Below are positions 17,973-26,122 of a stretch of DNA of 64,000 nt, one piece after another. The DNA lies in contig CAWATX010000004.1 in the NCBI GenBank assembly GCA_963785065.1, forward strand, positions 62,001 to 126,000. The letters are read 5' to 3'. Origin of the DNA: CAVSRC01 sp963785065 (GTDB lineage Bacteria; Pseudomonadota; Alphaproteobacteria; Rhizobiales; Kaistiaceae). The position numbers were made by a program, and so were the translations under genes. The stretch's first letter is position 1, and every line of letters starts with the position of its first letter. The notes beneath the pieces are model-generated. The model saw only the letters and a program-made list of their open reading frames with translations. It did not search any database and was not told the origin of the DNA.

Positions 17973-18857
17973 TCAGTTGCCTGCCAAGCGGTCGAGCCAG
18001 TCGATGAGCGGCACCAGGGCGGCGCCGGGCGTGCCCATATGGCCCGCATTGAGCTTGATGAAAAGGTTGCGATCGTTCGCCGGCGCCTTCTTGAAAAGCG
18101 CGGCGGCGTTGCGCTGGCTGGAGTCCTTGCGGCCAGCGGCCCAGAACAGTGGTGCGTGGATGCGCGGCAGCAGACCGGCGGGGTCGAGTTCGGCGCCCGG
18201 ACCGAGGAAGGAGAGAAAGGCGCTGGGCGTTGCTTCGACGGTGAAGTAATGCCCGAGCACCCGGTCGGTGAATTTCGCCGTGTCGCCGCCCTTGCCCATG
18301 TGCATCAGCTCCTCTGCAGCGCGGATGCTCTGCTTCACCCTGGCGTGGCCGGCGAAATCGCTCGGCTCGCCGTCGGGTGCCAGCGCGACGACGCCGGCAA
18401 GCCCAGTCCGGGTGGCGCCGTAAACCAGAGCGACCAGTCCGCCAAGGCTGTGGCCGCCCACAACGATCGCCGCGAAGCCGTCGTCCCTCAGCCGCTTCAC
18501 GGCAGCGTCGATGTCGGCAAGGCAATCCCGCAGCGGCTTGTCATAGATGCGGCGCGCCGACCAGCACATCTCCGGCGTCTCGACGCCGTAGCCGGTCTCC
18601 TCAAGCATGTTGGCCATTTCGGCGAACTGGGCCGGCGACCCCGTCTTGCCGTGGAGGAGCACGATGCCGACGCGTTGGAAGGCGGCGACCGGCTCGGCGG
18701 CAAGCGTCAGCGCGAAGGCGAGCAGGACCAGAACCGCTCCAACATGCGCGATCCGGCCCCACCGGCGCCAAGAAAAGAGCCCAGCCGCGCCACCTTGCAG
18801 CCAAGAAGGGCAGGCAGGGTGGGGCTCGGGTGGGCGCAGCAATGGAGGCGCGGTCAT
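17973..18857 (-). CDS. exported alpha/beta hydrolase (dienelactone hydrolase-like)
   Basis: 294 residues if started at ATG 18857. A hydrophobic segment (about 43-58, VGAVLVLLAFALTLAA) is a signal peptide or anchor, preceded by an unusually long Pro-rich N-terminus. The hydrolase core begins RVGIVLLHGKTGSP. The nucleophile elbow is GGHSLGG, the acid is probably in FWAAGRKD, and the His is in LNAGHMGTPG. The start is uncertain: ATG 18857 shares two bases with the ATG of the divergent VWA gene, and an earlier ATG (near 18896) has a better purine-rich leader. Substrate unknown. Confidence 0.75.
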   Translation of the reverse strand: MTAPPLLRPPEPHPACPSWLQGGAAGLFSWRRWGRIAHVGAVLVLLAFALTLAAEPVAAFQRVGIVLLHGKTGSPAQFAEMANMLEETGYGVETPEMCWSARRIYDKPLRDCLADIDAAVKRLRDDGFAAIVVGGHSLGGLVALVYGATRTGLAGVVALAPDGEPSDFAGHARVKQSIRAAEELMHMGKGGDTAKFTDRVLGHYFTVEATPSAFLSFLGPGAELDPAGLLPRIHAPLFWAAGRKDSSQRNAAALFKKAPANDRNLFIKLNAGHMGTPGAALVPLIDWLDRLAGN

Positions 18858-20592
18858 GGCGAGCCGGCTCTTTTCGCCTGTCAATTCGGTCTGCATCCTT
18901 TCCCTTCTTCTTGCATCAAGCGCATTTTCCCCGCCGGCCATGGCCGGCGTCGATACGGCGGTGCATGACGGCACGCCGACGCTTGCAGCCTGCGCCAATC
19001 TCGGTTTTCCGGCCGAGCATGCCGAGATGGATTTCGGCCGCAAGCTGCGCTCCGGCGGTGGGCTGCCCGGCAACTATCGCGCGGCCTCACCGTCGACGCC
19101 AATGCCGATGACCGGTGCCGTGGTCGCCGGCGCACCGGCGGCGATGCTGGAGCGGCCATACGTCGACACCGAGAAATATCCGCACGCCACATCCAACCCG
19201 GTGAAGCGGGTCGGCGAGGAGCCGGTCTCGACCTTCTCCATCGACGTCGATACGGCCGCCTACGCCAATGTGCGGAGCTTCCTGCGTGACGGCCGGCTGC
19301 CGCCGCGCGACGCGGTGCGGGTGGAGGAGCTGCTCAACTATTTCGGCTACGGCTATCAGGGCCCGGCCTCACCGCAGGAGCCGTTCAAGGCCAACGTCAC
19401 CATGACGCCATCGCCCTGGGCGGCGGGCAAGGAGATCGTCCACATCGGCCTGCAGGGTTACGACATCGCGGCTGGCGACCAGCCGCCGGTCAATCTCGTC
19501 TTCCTGATCGACGTGTCGGGCTCGATGGACGAGCCCAACAAGCTGCCGCTGGTGCAGAAGGCGCTGAACGTGCTGATCGATCAGCTGCGGCCCGAGGACC
19601 GGGTGGCGATGGTGGTCTATGCGGGGGCTGCCGGCGCCGTGCTGCCGCCGACGGCGGGCAATGAGAAGCTGATGATGCGCTGCGCCGTCGAAGCGTTGCA
19701 TGCCGGCGGCTCGACCGCCGGCGGGGCAGGGCTGGCGCTCGCCTACGATCTTGCCCAGCAGAATTTCGAGAAGGATGCGGTCAACCGCGTCGTGCTGATG
19801 ACCGACGGCGACTTCAATGTCGGGGTGGCCGACCCCGGCAAGCTGGAGGACTTCATCGCCGAGAAGCGCAAGACCGGCGTTTATCTCTCCGCCTTCGGCG
19901 TCGGCCACGGCAACTACAACGACCTGATGATGCAGACGCTGTCGCAGGCCGGCAACGGCACCGCCGGCTACATCGACACGCTCGACGAGGCGCGCAAGCT
20001 CTTCCGCGACGACTTCTCGTCCTCGCTGTTTCCGATCGCCGACGACGTGAAGATCCAGGTCGAGTTCAATCCGGCCAAGGTCGCCGAATACCGCCTGATC
20101 GGCTACGAGACGCGGCTGCTCGACCGCTCCGACTTCAACAATGATCGGGTCGATGCCGGCGAGGTGGGCTCGGGGGCGTCGGTCACGGCGCTTTACGAGA
20201 TCACGCCGGTCGGCGGACCGCTGGCCAGCGATCCGCTGCGTTACCAGAAGGTGGACGAGAAAGTAGTGCCCGGAAAGGGCGACGAGCTCGCCTATATCAA
20301 GGTGCGCTACAAGCTGCCCGGCCAGTCGACATCAAAGCTGATGGAGCGGCCGATCACCGAGGCCGATGCGGTGGCCAGCGTCGATCAGGCGCCGGAGGCG
20401 ACGCGCTGGGCGCTGGCCGTGGCCGCCTTCGGCCAGACGCTGCGCGGCGATCCGTGGATGGAGACGCGCTTCGACTGGCAGTCGATCGCCGCGCTGGCGC
20501 AGGGCGCCCGCGGTGACGACCCGTTCGGACTCAGGGCCGAGTTCGTGCGGCTGGTGCGCGACGCGGCCGACGCCAAGCCGGTCAACGGGTAA
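18856..20592 (+). CDS. exported von Willebrand factor A domain protein, YfbK-like
   Basis: 578 residues. GGAGG lies 7 bases before ATG 18856. A signal peptide (SVCILSLLLASSAFSPPAMA) ends near residue 30. An N-terminal VWA-associated region (about 110-190, STFSIDVDTAAYANVRSFL) leads to a VWA domain with MIDAS motif Asp219-V-S-G-S and MTDGDFNVG. A C-terminal DUF3520-type region (about 400-575) ends WQSIAALAQGARGDDPFGLR. Relatives are periplasmic or lipid-anchored metal-binding adhesion-like proteins of unknown role. No lipobox Cys is evident at the cleavage site. Confidence 0.85.
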   Translation: MASRLFSPVNSVCILSLLLASSAFSPPAMAGVDTAVHDGTPTLAACANLGFPAEHAEMDFGRKLRSGGGLPGNYRAASPSTPMPMTGAVVAGAPAAMLERPYVDTEKYPHATSNPVKRVGEEPVSTFSIDVDTAAYANVRSFLRDGRLPPRDAVRVEELLNYFGYGYQGPASPQEPFKANVTMTPSPWAAGKEIVHIGLQGYDIAAGDQPPVNLVFLIDVSGSMDEPNKLPLVQKALNVLIDQLRPEDRVAMVVYAGAAGAVLPPTAGNEKLMMRCAVEALHAGGSTAGGAGLALAYDLAQQNFEKDAVNRVVLMTDGDFNVGVADPGKLEDFIAEKRKTGVYLSAFGVGHGNYNDLMMQTLSQAGNGTAGYIDTLDEARKLFRDDFSSSLFPIADDVKIQVEFNPAKVAEYRLIGYETRLLDRSDFNNDRVDAGEVGSGASVTALYEITPVGGPLASDPLRYQKVDEKVVPGKGDELAYIKVRYKLPGQSTSKLMERPITEADAVASVDQAPEATRWALAVAAFGQTLRGDPWMETRFDWQSIAALAQGARGDDPFGLRAEFVRLVRDAADAKPVNG

Positions 20593-20610
20593 GCAGCACG
20601 AAACAAAGCG

Positions 20611-20638
20611 AACGCCGGTCCCGTCACGGGCCGGCGTT
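20611..20638 (+). terminator. hairpin after the VWA gene
   Basis: AACGCCGGTCCCG, loop TCA, then CGGGCCGGCGTT: a 12-bp stem with one bulged T, starting 19 bases after the VWA stop. A short TTT follows. The convergent aldolase-like gene ends at 20647, so it may serve both directions. Confidence 0.6.
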
Positions 20639-20646
20639 TCCCGCGT

Positions 20647-21855
20647 CTACTGGCTGTTGTCGGCGGCCCCGTTGTCGATGGCGATCGCCAGAAACTCCTC
20701 GTCGCCGAGCGGCCGATGGAGCGCCGCGCTGGCGCGCTGGCTGGCCGTGAGGATGGGGCCGACCTGCTCGGGCGTGGCGCTCAGGCCGTATTCGGTGAGC
20801 TTCTGGATCACCGCCCCCTCGTCACTCCACTTGCCGATGACCAGTTCGGGCTTGCGACCGACCAGTTCCGGTTCGAACGGGAAGGCCCAGGGCCGCACGC
20901 CCGCTGCGCCGTAAGCGGCGATCGCCGTCCATTGCTCGTAGCGGAAGGCGCCCTTGCCGACAATCGGCTGGTAGTAGTTCGCCGGGATGCCGCTGAGGCG
21001 CGTGACCAGGGCGCAGACTTCGGGGAGCGCGTCGAGGCGCAGCCCGGTCGGCACGCCGTAGAGTACCTCCAGCGCCATGGCGACCGACTCCATCGAGGCG
21101 TTGCCGGCGCGGTAGCCGATGCCGTTGATCGAGACCTGCAGGATGTCGGCGCCACCCTCATAGGCGGCGAGCACGTTGGCGACGGCAAGGCCGAAATCGT
21201 TGTGGCAGTGGACCTCGACCTCGAGCTTTGTCGCCTGCTTGACCTGGCTGACCAGGTAGGTCATCGCGGCCGGACGCATGACGCCCTGACTGTCGACGAC
21301 GGTGATGGCGTCCGCGCCGTGCGCCTCGGCCATGCGGGCAACGTCGAGCAGATGCGCCAGGTCGGCGCGGGTCGATTCCGGCATGAAGACGTTGATCTTG
21401 CAGCCAGCGGCCTTGGCCGCGTCGATCTTGGCGGCGAGTTGATCGATCAGCTCCGGGCGGCTCTGCCTGGCGATGTATTTCTGCGGTCCTTCGCCGGCAC
21501 CGTGCCAGATCATCACGTGGCGCACGCCAAGGTCGAGCGCCTTCTCGACCTTGCCGCGCATCCAGGTGACCCACAGGTCGAGGCCGAGATTGGCGGATAT
21601 GATGCCGCGCACCACCTCGTGCCAGCCGGGCACGGTGAGGAATACCTCGGTGCGCGTGATGCCGAGGCGGGCGAGCGCGTCGGCGATCTTCAGCTTGTCG
21701 GCGGTGGTGAAGGCGAGATCGGCGGATTCCTCTCCGTCGCGGATGGTCAGGTCGTGCAGGGTGACCTTGTGGTGCGGTTGCGGGATCGCCTCGGCGGCAT
21801 TGTGCTCGCTGGGCACCCAACTCGGCGTTCCCGCCGACTTCTTTTCTTGCTGCAC
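20647..21855 (-). CDS. HMGL-like pyruvate carboxyltransferase / DRE-TIM metallolyase family enzyme
   Basis: 402 residues from GTG 21855, chosen because GGGAGAA lies 8 bases upstream. The N-terminal TIM barrel opens HKVTLHDLTIRDGEESADLAF, a variant of the DTTLRDGEQ motif of isopropylmalate and homocitrate synthases. The metal-binding HxH lies in VEVHCHNDFGLAVAN, with GADILQVSINGIGYRAGNASME following. About 90 C-terminal residues (PFEPELVGRKPELVIGKWSD) resemble those of the synthase/aldolase subgroup rather than HMG-CoA lyase. The exact reaction is not determinable. Divergent from a glyoxalase-fold gene. Confidence 0.75.
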   Translation of the reverse strand: MQQEKKSAGTPSWVPSEHNAAEAIPQPHHKVTLHDLTIRDGEESADLAFTTADKLKIADALARLGITRTEVFLTVPGWHEVVRGIISANLGLDLWVTWMRGKVEKALDLGVRHVMIWHGAGEGPQKYIARQSRPELIDQLAAKIDAAKAAGCKINVFMPESTRADLAHLLDVARMAEAHGADAITVVDSQGVMRPAAMTYLVSQVKQATKLEVEVHCHNDFGLAVANVLAAYEGGADILQVSINGIGYRAGNASMESVAMALEVLYGVPTGLRLDALPEVCALVTRLSGIPANYYQPIVGKGAFRYEQWTAIAAYGAAGVRPWAFPFEPELVGRKPELVIGKWSDEGAVIQKLTEYGLSATPEQVGPILTASQRASAALHRPLGDEEFLAIAIDNGAADNSQ

Positions 21856-22014
21856 TGCGATTTCTCCCAGAATTCGAACGGTTTGCGAGAGGCGCGCCGC
21901 CTCCATGCAACTATGCACCGGCCAGCAGGCGGGCGCACCTTGCGCGACGGCTACGCATTGCCGCGCAGTCTGTGGCAGGATCGGCGGCCTTCGAGTCACC
22001 TGCCTTTCAGAGCC

Positions 22015-22878
22015 ATGTCCCGCCCGATCGACCACCTTGTCCTCGCCGTCCGTGATCTCGACGCGGCACGCGCCGATTTCCAGCGTCTCGGCTTCACCTT
22101 GACGCCGATTGCGCGCCATCCCTTCGGCACGGCCAACATGCTGGCGCAGTTCGGCGGCTCGTTCATCGAGATCCTGGCGGTGGCCGATCCCGCGGCAATC
22201 CCGACCGGCGACGGCACGCATTTCTCCTTCGGTGCCTTCAATCGCGACTATCTCGAGGACGGCGAGGGGATGTCCATGCTGGTGCTGAAGAGCGGCGATG
22301 CGGCGGCCGACCAGGCCGATTTTGCGGCGCATGACCTGCGCACCTACGCGCCCTTCGATTTCGAGCGCATCGCCACCGGGCCGGACGGGACGGAGCGCAA
22401 GGTTGCCTTCTCGCTGACCTTCACCAGCGACGCGCGGCTGAAGCGGGCGGGCTTCTTCACCTGCCAGCATCACTATCCGGAGAACTTCTGGCGCCCGGAG
22501 TTCCAGCGTCACGCCAATGGCGCGCTCGATATCGCTGCCGCCGTGATGGTGACGCGCGACCCGGCCGACTTCCACGAGTTCCTCACCCATTTCTCGGGCC
22601 AGCACGAGATCACCGCCACCAGCTTCGGCATCGCCTTCCACCTCGGCGATGGCAGCCGGGTGGAGGTACTCTCGCCCGTGGGCTTCAAGGCGTTCTTCGG
22701 CGAGGCGGCGGAACCGGACCCGCGGCGTTTCCTGGGTTGGCGGGTAAGGGTGGCCGATCTCGGCGCGGTGGCGGCACTGCTCACCGAGAACCGGGTGCCG
22801 TTCAGCGCCGTGGCCGACGCGCTGGTGGTGCCGTCGCAGGCGGCGCACGGGGCGGCGTTGGCGTTCGAGGCGGGATGA
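22015..22878 (+). CDS. VOC-superfamily protein, Glyoxalase_3 type
   Basis: 287 residues from ATG 22015 (MSRPIDHLVLAVRDLDAARA). The N-terminal HLVLAVRDLDAARADFQRLGF is the metal-binding strand of a glyoxalase/dioxygenase-fold half. FGGSFIEILAVAD carries the second metal-site Glu. A second half near residue 180 onward (AAAVMVTRDPADFHEFL) suggests two VOC modules. Members bind small metabolites and are often of unknown activity. The long open frame upstream belongs to the opposite strand. It ends 44 bases before kdsA. Confidence 0.8.
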   Translation: MSRPIDHLVLAVRDLDAARADFQRLGFTLTPIARHPFGTANMLAQFGGSFIEILAVADPAAIPTGDGTHFSFGAFNRDYLEDGEGMSMLVLKSGDAAADQADFAAHDLRTYAPFDFERIATGPDGTERKVAFSLTFTSDARLKRAGFFTCQHHYPENFWRPEFQRHANGALDIAAAVMVTRDPADFHEFLTHFSGQHEITATSFGIAFHLGDGSRVEVLSPVGFKAFFGEAAEPDPRRFLGWRVRVADLGAVAALLTENRVPFSAVADALVVPSQAAHGAALAFEAG

Positions 22879-22922
22879 CGAGACCGGTGCGTTTTCCGAC
22901 GATCTGGCTATAGTCCGGCCCC

Positions 22923-23756
22923 ATGAAACCGAACCCACATGTCGCAGTCGGTGCGACGACCTTCGGCAACGACCTGCCGCTGACGCTGATCGCCGGCCCC
23001 TGCCAGATGGAGAGCCGCGACCACGCCTTCGCCATGGCCGGGCGGCTGAAGGAGATGGCCGAGCGGCTGAAGATCGGCCTCGTCTTCAAGACCTCCTTCG
23101 ACAAGGCCAACCGCACCAGCCTGTCCGGCCGGCGCGGCCTTGGCCTCGACAAGGCGCTGGCCGTCTTCGCCGATATTCGCAAGGAGTTCGGGCTACCCGT
23201 TCTCACCGACGTGCATGAGCGCGGCCAGTGCGCCGAGGTCGCCAGCGTCGTGGACGTGCTGCAGATTCCGGCCTTCCTTTGCCGGCAAACCGACCTCCTG
23301 GTGGCGGCGGCCGAGACCGGCAGGGTGGTCAACATCAAGAAGGGCCAGTTCCTGGCGCCATGGGACATGAAGAACGTCGCTGCCAAGGTGACCGACAGCG
23401 GCAACCCGAATGTGCTCTTGACCGAGCGCGGCGCGAGCTTTGGCTACAACACGCTGGTCTCCGACATGCGGGCGCTGCCGATCATGGCCGAGATGGGCGC
23501 GCCGGTGATCTTCGACGCCACCCATTCGGTGCAGCGGCCGGGCGGGCAGGGGACGGCATCGGGCGGCGACCGGCGCTTCGTGCCGGTGCTGGCGCGCGCG
23601 GCGGTGGCGGTCGGCGTTGCCGGGGTGTTCATCGAGACCCACGAGGACCCCGACAATGCACCCTCCGACGGCCCCAACATGGTGCCGATCGATCAACTGC
23701 CGGCGCTTATCGCAGACCTGATGGCGCTCGACGCCATCGCCAAGAAGCGGGGCTAG
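22923..23756 (+). CDS. kdsA: 3-deoxy-D-manno-octulosonate 8-phosphate synthase
   Basis: Condenses PEP with arabinose 5-phosphate to Kdo-8-P for lipid A-core synthesis, so the organism makes lipopolysaccharide. 277 residues. Family blocks seen are LIAGPCQMESRDHAF, KTSFDKANRTS, GLPVLTDVHE, IPAFLCRQTDLL, NIKKGQFLAPWDM, LTERGASFGYN, VIFDATHSVQ and the C-terminal ETHEDPDNAPSDGPNM. In other alphaproteobacteria kdsA usually lies between pyrG and eno, as it does here with intervening genes. Confidence 0.97.
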   Translation: MKPNPHVAVGATTFGNDLPLTLIAGPCQMESRDHAFAMAGRLKEMAERLKIGLVFKTSFDKANRTSLSGRRGLGLDKALAVFADIRKEFGLPVLTDVHERGQCAEVASVVDVLQIPAFLCRQTDLLVAAAETGRVVNIKKGQFLAPWDMKNVAAKVTDSGNPNVLLTERGASFGYNTLVSDMRALPIMAEMGAPVIFDATHSVQRPGGQGTASGGDRRFVPVLARAAVAVGVAGVFIETHEDPDNAPSDGPNMVPIDQLPALIADLMALDAIAKKRG

Positions 23757-23924
23757 CCGCCCTTCGGCGCCAAGGCGCCGCGCGCCATGTCGCGATCGAA
23801 GTCGATCGGCGTGTTGCGGATCGACGCCCCCGATGATCGCCGCCATCTCGGCAATGTAGTCGCGCACCATCGCGGCGAGGCGCGGCTTGTCGGCCAGCGC
23901 AACCGGGATTTCGCACGGCGTCAT
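23756..23924 (-). pseudogene. short frameshifted ORF between kdsA and the TMEM175-type gene
   Basis: ATG 23924 overlaps the stop of the TMEM175-type gene (ATGA) and gives MTPCEIPVALADKPRLAAMV and then RDYIAEMAAIIGG. After about 36 codons the favoured codon pattern jumps to another frame, reading NTPIDFDRDMARGALAPKGG and ending at a TAG that overlaps the kdsA stop. Joined, this would be a peptide of about 57 residues. The first part looks like the opening of a GNAT-type domain, but too little is left to be sure. It may be a decayed gene, a true frameshift or a sequencing error. The rest of 23757-23924 shows nothing else. Confidence 0.35.
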
Positions 23925-24496
23925 TCGCGCACGACGCGCTCGATGCGGCGGTCGGGCACCAGCCAGATGGCAGCGACGACGAAATAGAGCCCTAGCGCGG
24001 CCGGTGCGTAGAAGAACGAGACGATGATGGCGGCCAGGTAGATCGCGGGAGAAATCGCCCCCTTCACGTCGCGGCCAAGGGCGATGGCGATGGGCGAATC
24101 CTTGCCGTTCACGGCGACCAGTGCGCGGGCAAGGATGTAATAGGCGATCCCCGAGGCGAGCAGATCGAGCCCGTAGAGCGCCACCGGGATGGGCGCGAAA
24201 TGGTTCTCGCCCATCCAGGCGGTGACGAAGGGCATGAGGGAGAGCCAGAACAGCAGATGCAGGTTGGCCCACAGCACCCGGCCGTCCACGTGCTTGGCGG
24301 CGTGCAGCATGTGGTGGTGGTTGTTCCAGTAGATACCGAGGTGGACGAAGCTCAGCACATAGCTGACGAAGACGGGAAAGAGTGGGGTCAGCGCCGACCA
24401 CTCCTCGCCATGCGGTACCTTCATCTCCAGCACCATGACGGTGATGATGATGGCGATGACGCCGTCGCTGAAGGCTTCCAGCCGCCCCCGGTTCAT
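23921..24496 (-). CDS. TMEM175-family (DUF1211) potassium channel-like membrane protein
   Basis: 191 residues from ATG 24496 (MNRGRLEAFSDGVIAIIITV). The RxxxFSD signature, which lines the pore of bacterial TMEM175 channels, is seen as RLEAFSD. About six hydrophobic helices follow, including YVLSFVHLGIYWNNHHHML and the last helix ALGLYFVVAAIWLVP. Channels of this family conduct K+ across the cytoplasmic membrane. The longer open frame upstream overlaps queF and is not used. It begins 5 bases after the queF stop. Confidence 0.85.
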   Translation of the reverse strand: MNRGRLEAFSDGVIAIIITVMVLEMKVPHGEEWSALTPLFPVFVSYVLSFVHLGIYWNNHHHMLHAAKHVDGRVLWANLHLLFWLSLMPFVTAWMGENHFAPIPVALYGLDLLASGIAYYILARALVAVNGKDSPIAIALGRDVKGAISPAIYLAAIIVSFFYAPAALGLYFVVAAIWLVPDRRIERVVRE

Positions 24497-24501
24497 GGCC
24501 G

Positions 24502-24957
24502 CTAGCCCCGGCCGCGGTAGAGCGGCACGTCCTGGTCGGGCAGCCAGACGCCGGCCGGCGGCTTGCCGGTCTGCCAGAAGACGTCGATGGGCATGCCGCC
24601 GCGCGGATTGAAATAGCCGCCGATGCGAAGCCAATGCGGCTTGAGCAGGCCGGCGAGCTTGCGCCCGATGGTCACCGTGACGTCCTCGTGGAAGGCGCCG
24701 TGGTTGCGGAAGGACTGGAGATAGAGCTTCAGCGATTTCGATTCGACCAGCCAGCTTCTCGGCACATAGTCGATGATCAGCAGGCCGAAATCCGGCTGGG
24801 CGGTGACCGGGCAGATCGAGGTGAATTCGGGAAAGGTGAAGCGCGCCAGGAATTTGGTTCCCGGCTGCGGGTTCGGCACGCGGTCAAGCACCGCCTTGTC
24901 GGGCGAGGCGGGGATCGGCGTCGGGCGGCCGAGCTGGAGGGTGGTTTTCTTTGCCAT
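24502..24957 (-). CDS. queF: NADPH-dependent 7-cyano-7-deazaguanine reductase QueF
   Basis: Reduces preQ0 to preQ1 in queuosine synthesis. 151 residues, the short unimodular type. The catalytic Cys is in PEFTSICPVTAQPDFG, which also holds the general-acid Asp. The substrate/NADPH-binding helix reads ESKSLKLYLQSFRNH, followed by GAFHEDV. ATG 24957 (MAKKTTLQLGRP) fits the family length. It sits between a DUF1835 gene and the TMEM175-type gene on the same strand. Confidence 0.95.
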   Translation of the reverse strand: MAKKTTLQLGRPTPIPASPDKAVLDRVPNPQPGTKFLARFTFPEFTSICPVTAQPDFGLLIIDYVPRSWLVESKSLKLYLQSFRNHGAFHEDVTVTIGRKLAGLLKPHWLRIGGYFNPRGGMPIDVFWQTGKPPAGVWLPDQDVPLYRGRG

Positions 24958-25021
24958 GGCTCTTTCGTGTCGCAATGCCGGACGGAAAAGTGCTTGCCAC
25001 TCTTGCCGGCTTTGCTCGCTT

Positions 25022-25999
25022 CTATGACCCGGAAACGCGGGGCGGCACAAGCAGGCCCGCCTCGCGGTCGTAGCGCCAGACGGAATGGCCGAGAAGGCGG
25101 GTGCCGGCCCACCAGCGGTTGAGGCCGGACAGCGCGACATGATCCTCCTCGCCGGCGAGCACGTCGTCGCCGGCCATGGTCAGCGACAGCTGGACGTCGC
25201 GGAAGCGTTCGCCATCGCGTTCTCCCTGCGCCGGCGGCGCAAGGCCGACGATGAGCGGCACCTCGCAGAAGGCGAGGTCCTCGATCAAGTGGAAAAAGCT
25301 CCAGTCGCCCATGAAGGCGGCCTCCTCCTCGGCGATGACCTGATGGAAGAGGTCTGGCGGCCAGGTGGCGCCATGGGCGATGGCCGCGAGCAGCGTCTGC
25401 TCGGTGCGGCCGAGGCCGGAGCCGGGCGCGGGGAGCTCCTCGAGGAAGCGCTTCAACGCCGGCTGGAGAAAGGGCAGGGGCGCGTCCCCGCCGGCGAGGC
25501 GGGCGGCGATGGGCTCGGGCGTCGGCTTGCCGAGGTCGGCCCAGACGGCGGCGGCGCAATCGAGATCGGCGGTGGTGACGGCGCGGGCCCGGTCGGCAAA
25601 AGCGAGGATGGTGTCCGCGGTCTGGCTGCCGAGAAAGTCGTCGGCCTGGACGAGAATGAGGCCGTCGCGCGGTGCTTCGCCGGCAAAGTACGCCAGGACC
25701 TGGACGAGCTGAAGCTGGTCGTAGAGGTCGTGCTCGAACCACAGCTCGATCGTCTCGAAATCGTTGTGGGCGGCAAGACAGGCGTCGCGCTCGGCGAAAT
25801 CGGCTGCAACCTCGACCGGGTCAACCCGGAAACGGGCAGCCAGATAAGCCACCCGCCCGGCGGTCGCAGCGGCCAGCGGACCTTGCGTGATCGGCCCTTC
25901 ATGCAGCACGTCGCGCCAGGGGAGCACCGTCGCCTCGCGGCCGGCCAGCCTCAGCAGCTCCGCGGCGCTGTCGCCATTGGTGATGACCAGCTCAGCCAT
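25022..25999 (-). CDS. DUF1835 domain-containing protein
   Basis: 325 residues. The N-terminus MAELVITNGDSAAELLRLAG and PWRDVLHEGPI is the DUF1835 pattern. ELWFEHDLYDQLQLVQVLAYF is the characteristic acidic/aromatic stretch, and the C-terminus has AFMGDWSFFHLIEDLA. No catalytic motif or membrane segment was found. It is probably cytoplasmic and its function is unknown. It lies 64 bases upstream of queF, so may share a transcript, and is divergent from the FAD monooxygenase. Confidence 0.8.
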   Translation of the reverse strand: MAELVITNGDSAAELLRLAGREATVLPWRDVLHEGPITQGPLAAATAGRVAYLAARFRVDPVEVAADFAERDACLAAHNDFETIELWFEHDLYDQLQLVQVLAYFAGEAPRDGLILVQADDFLGSQTADTILAFADRARAVTTADLDCAAAVWADLGKPTPEPIAARLAGGDAPLPFLQPALKRFLEELPAPGSGLGRTEQTLLAAIAHGATWPPDLFHQVIAEEEAAFMGDWSFFHLIEDLAFCEVPLIVGLAPPAQGERDGERFRDVQLSLTMAGDDVLAGEEDHVALSGLNRWWAGTRLLGHSVWRYDREAGLLVPPRVSGS

Positions 26000-26122
26000 G
26001 GCCGGCCAAGATGGCGCTAGAGTGGCACGCTGTCACCTGGGATTGCGCCCGGTCCCTCACAAAAGCTAAATGAACGTAACACCGAAAGAATTCGGGCGTT
26101 TTAGCCGGAGGGGGAGGCCAGC

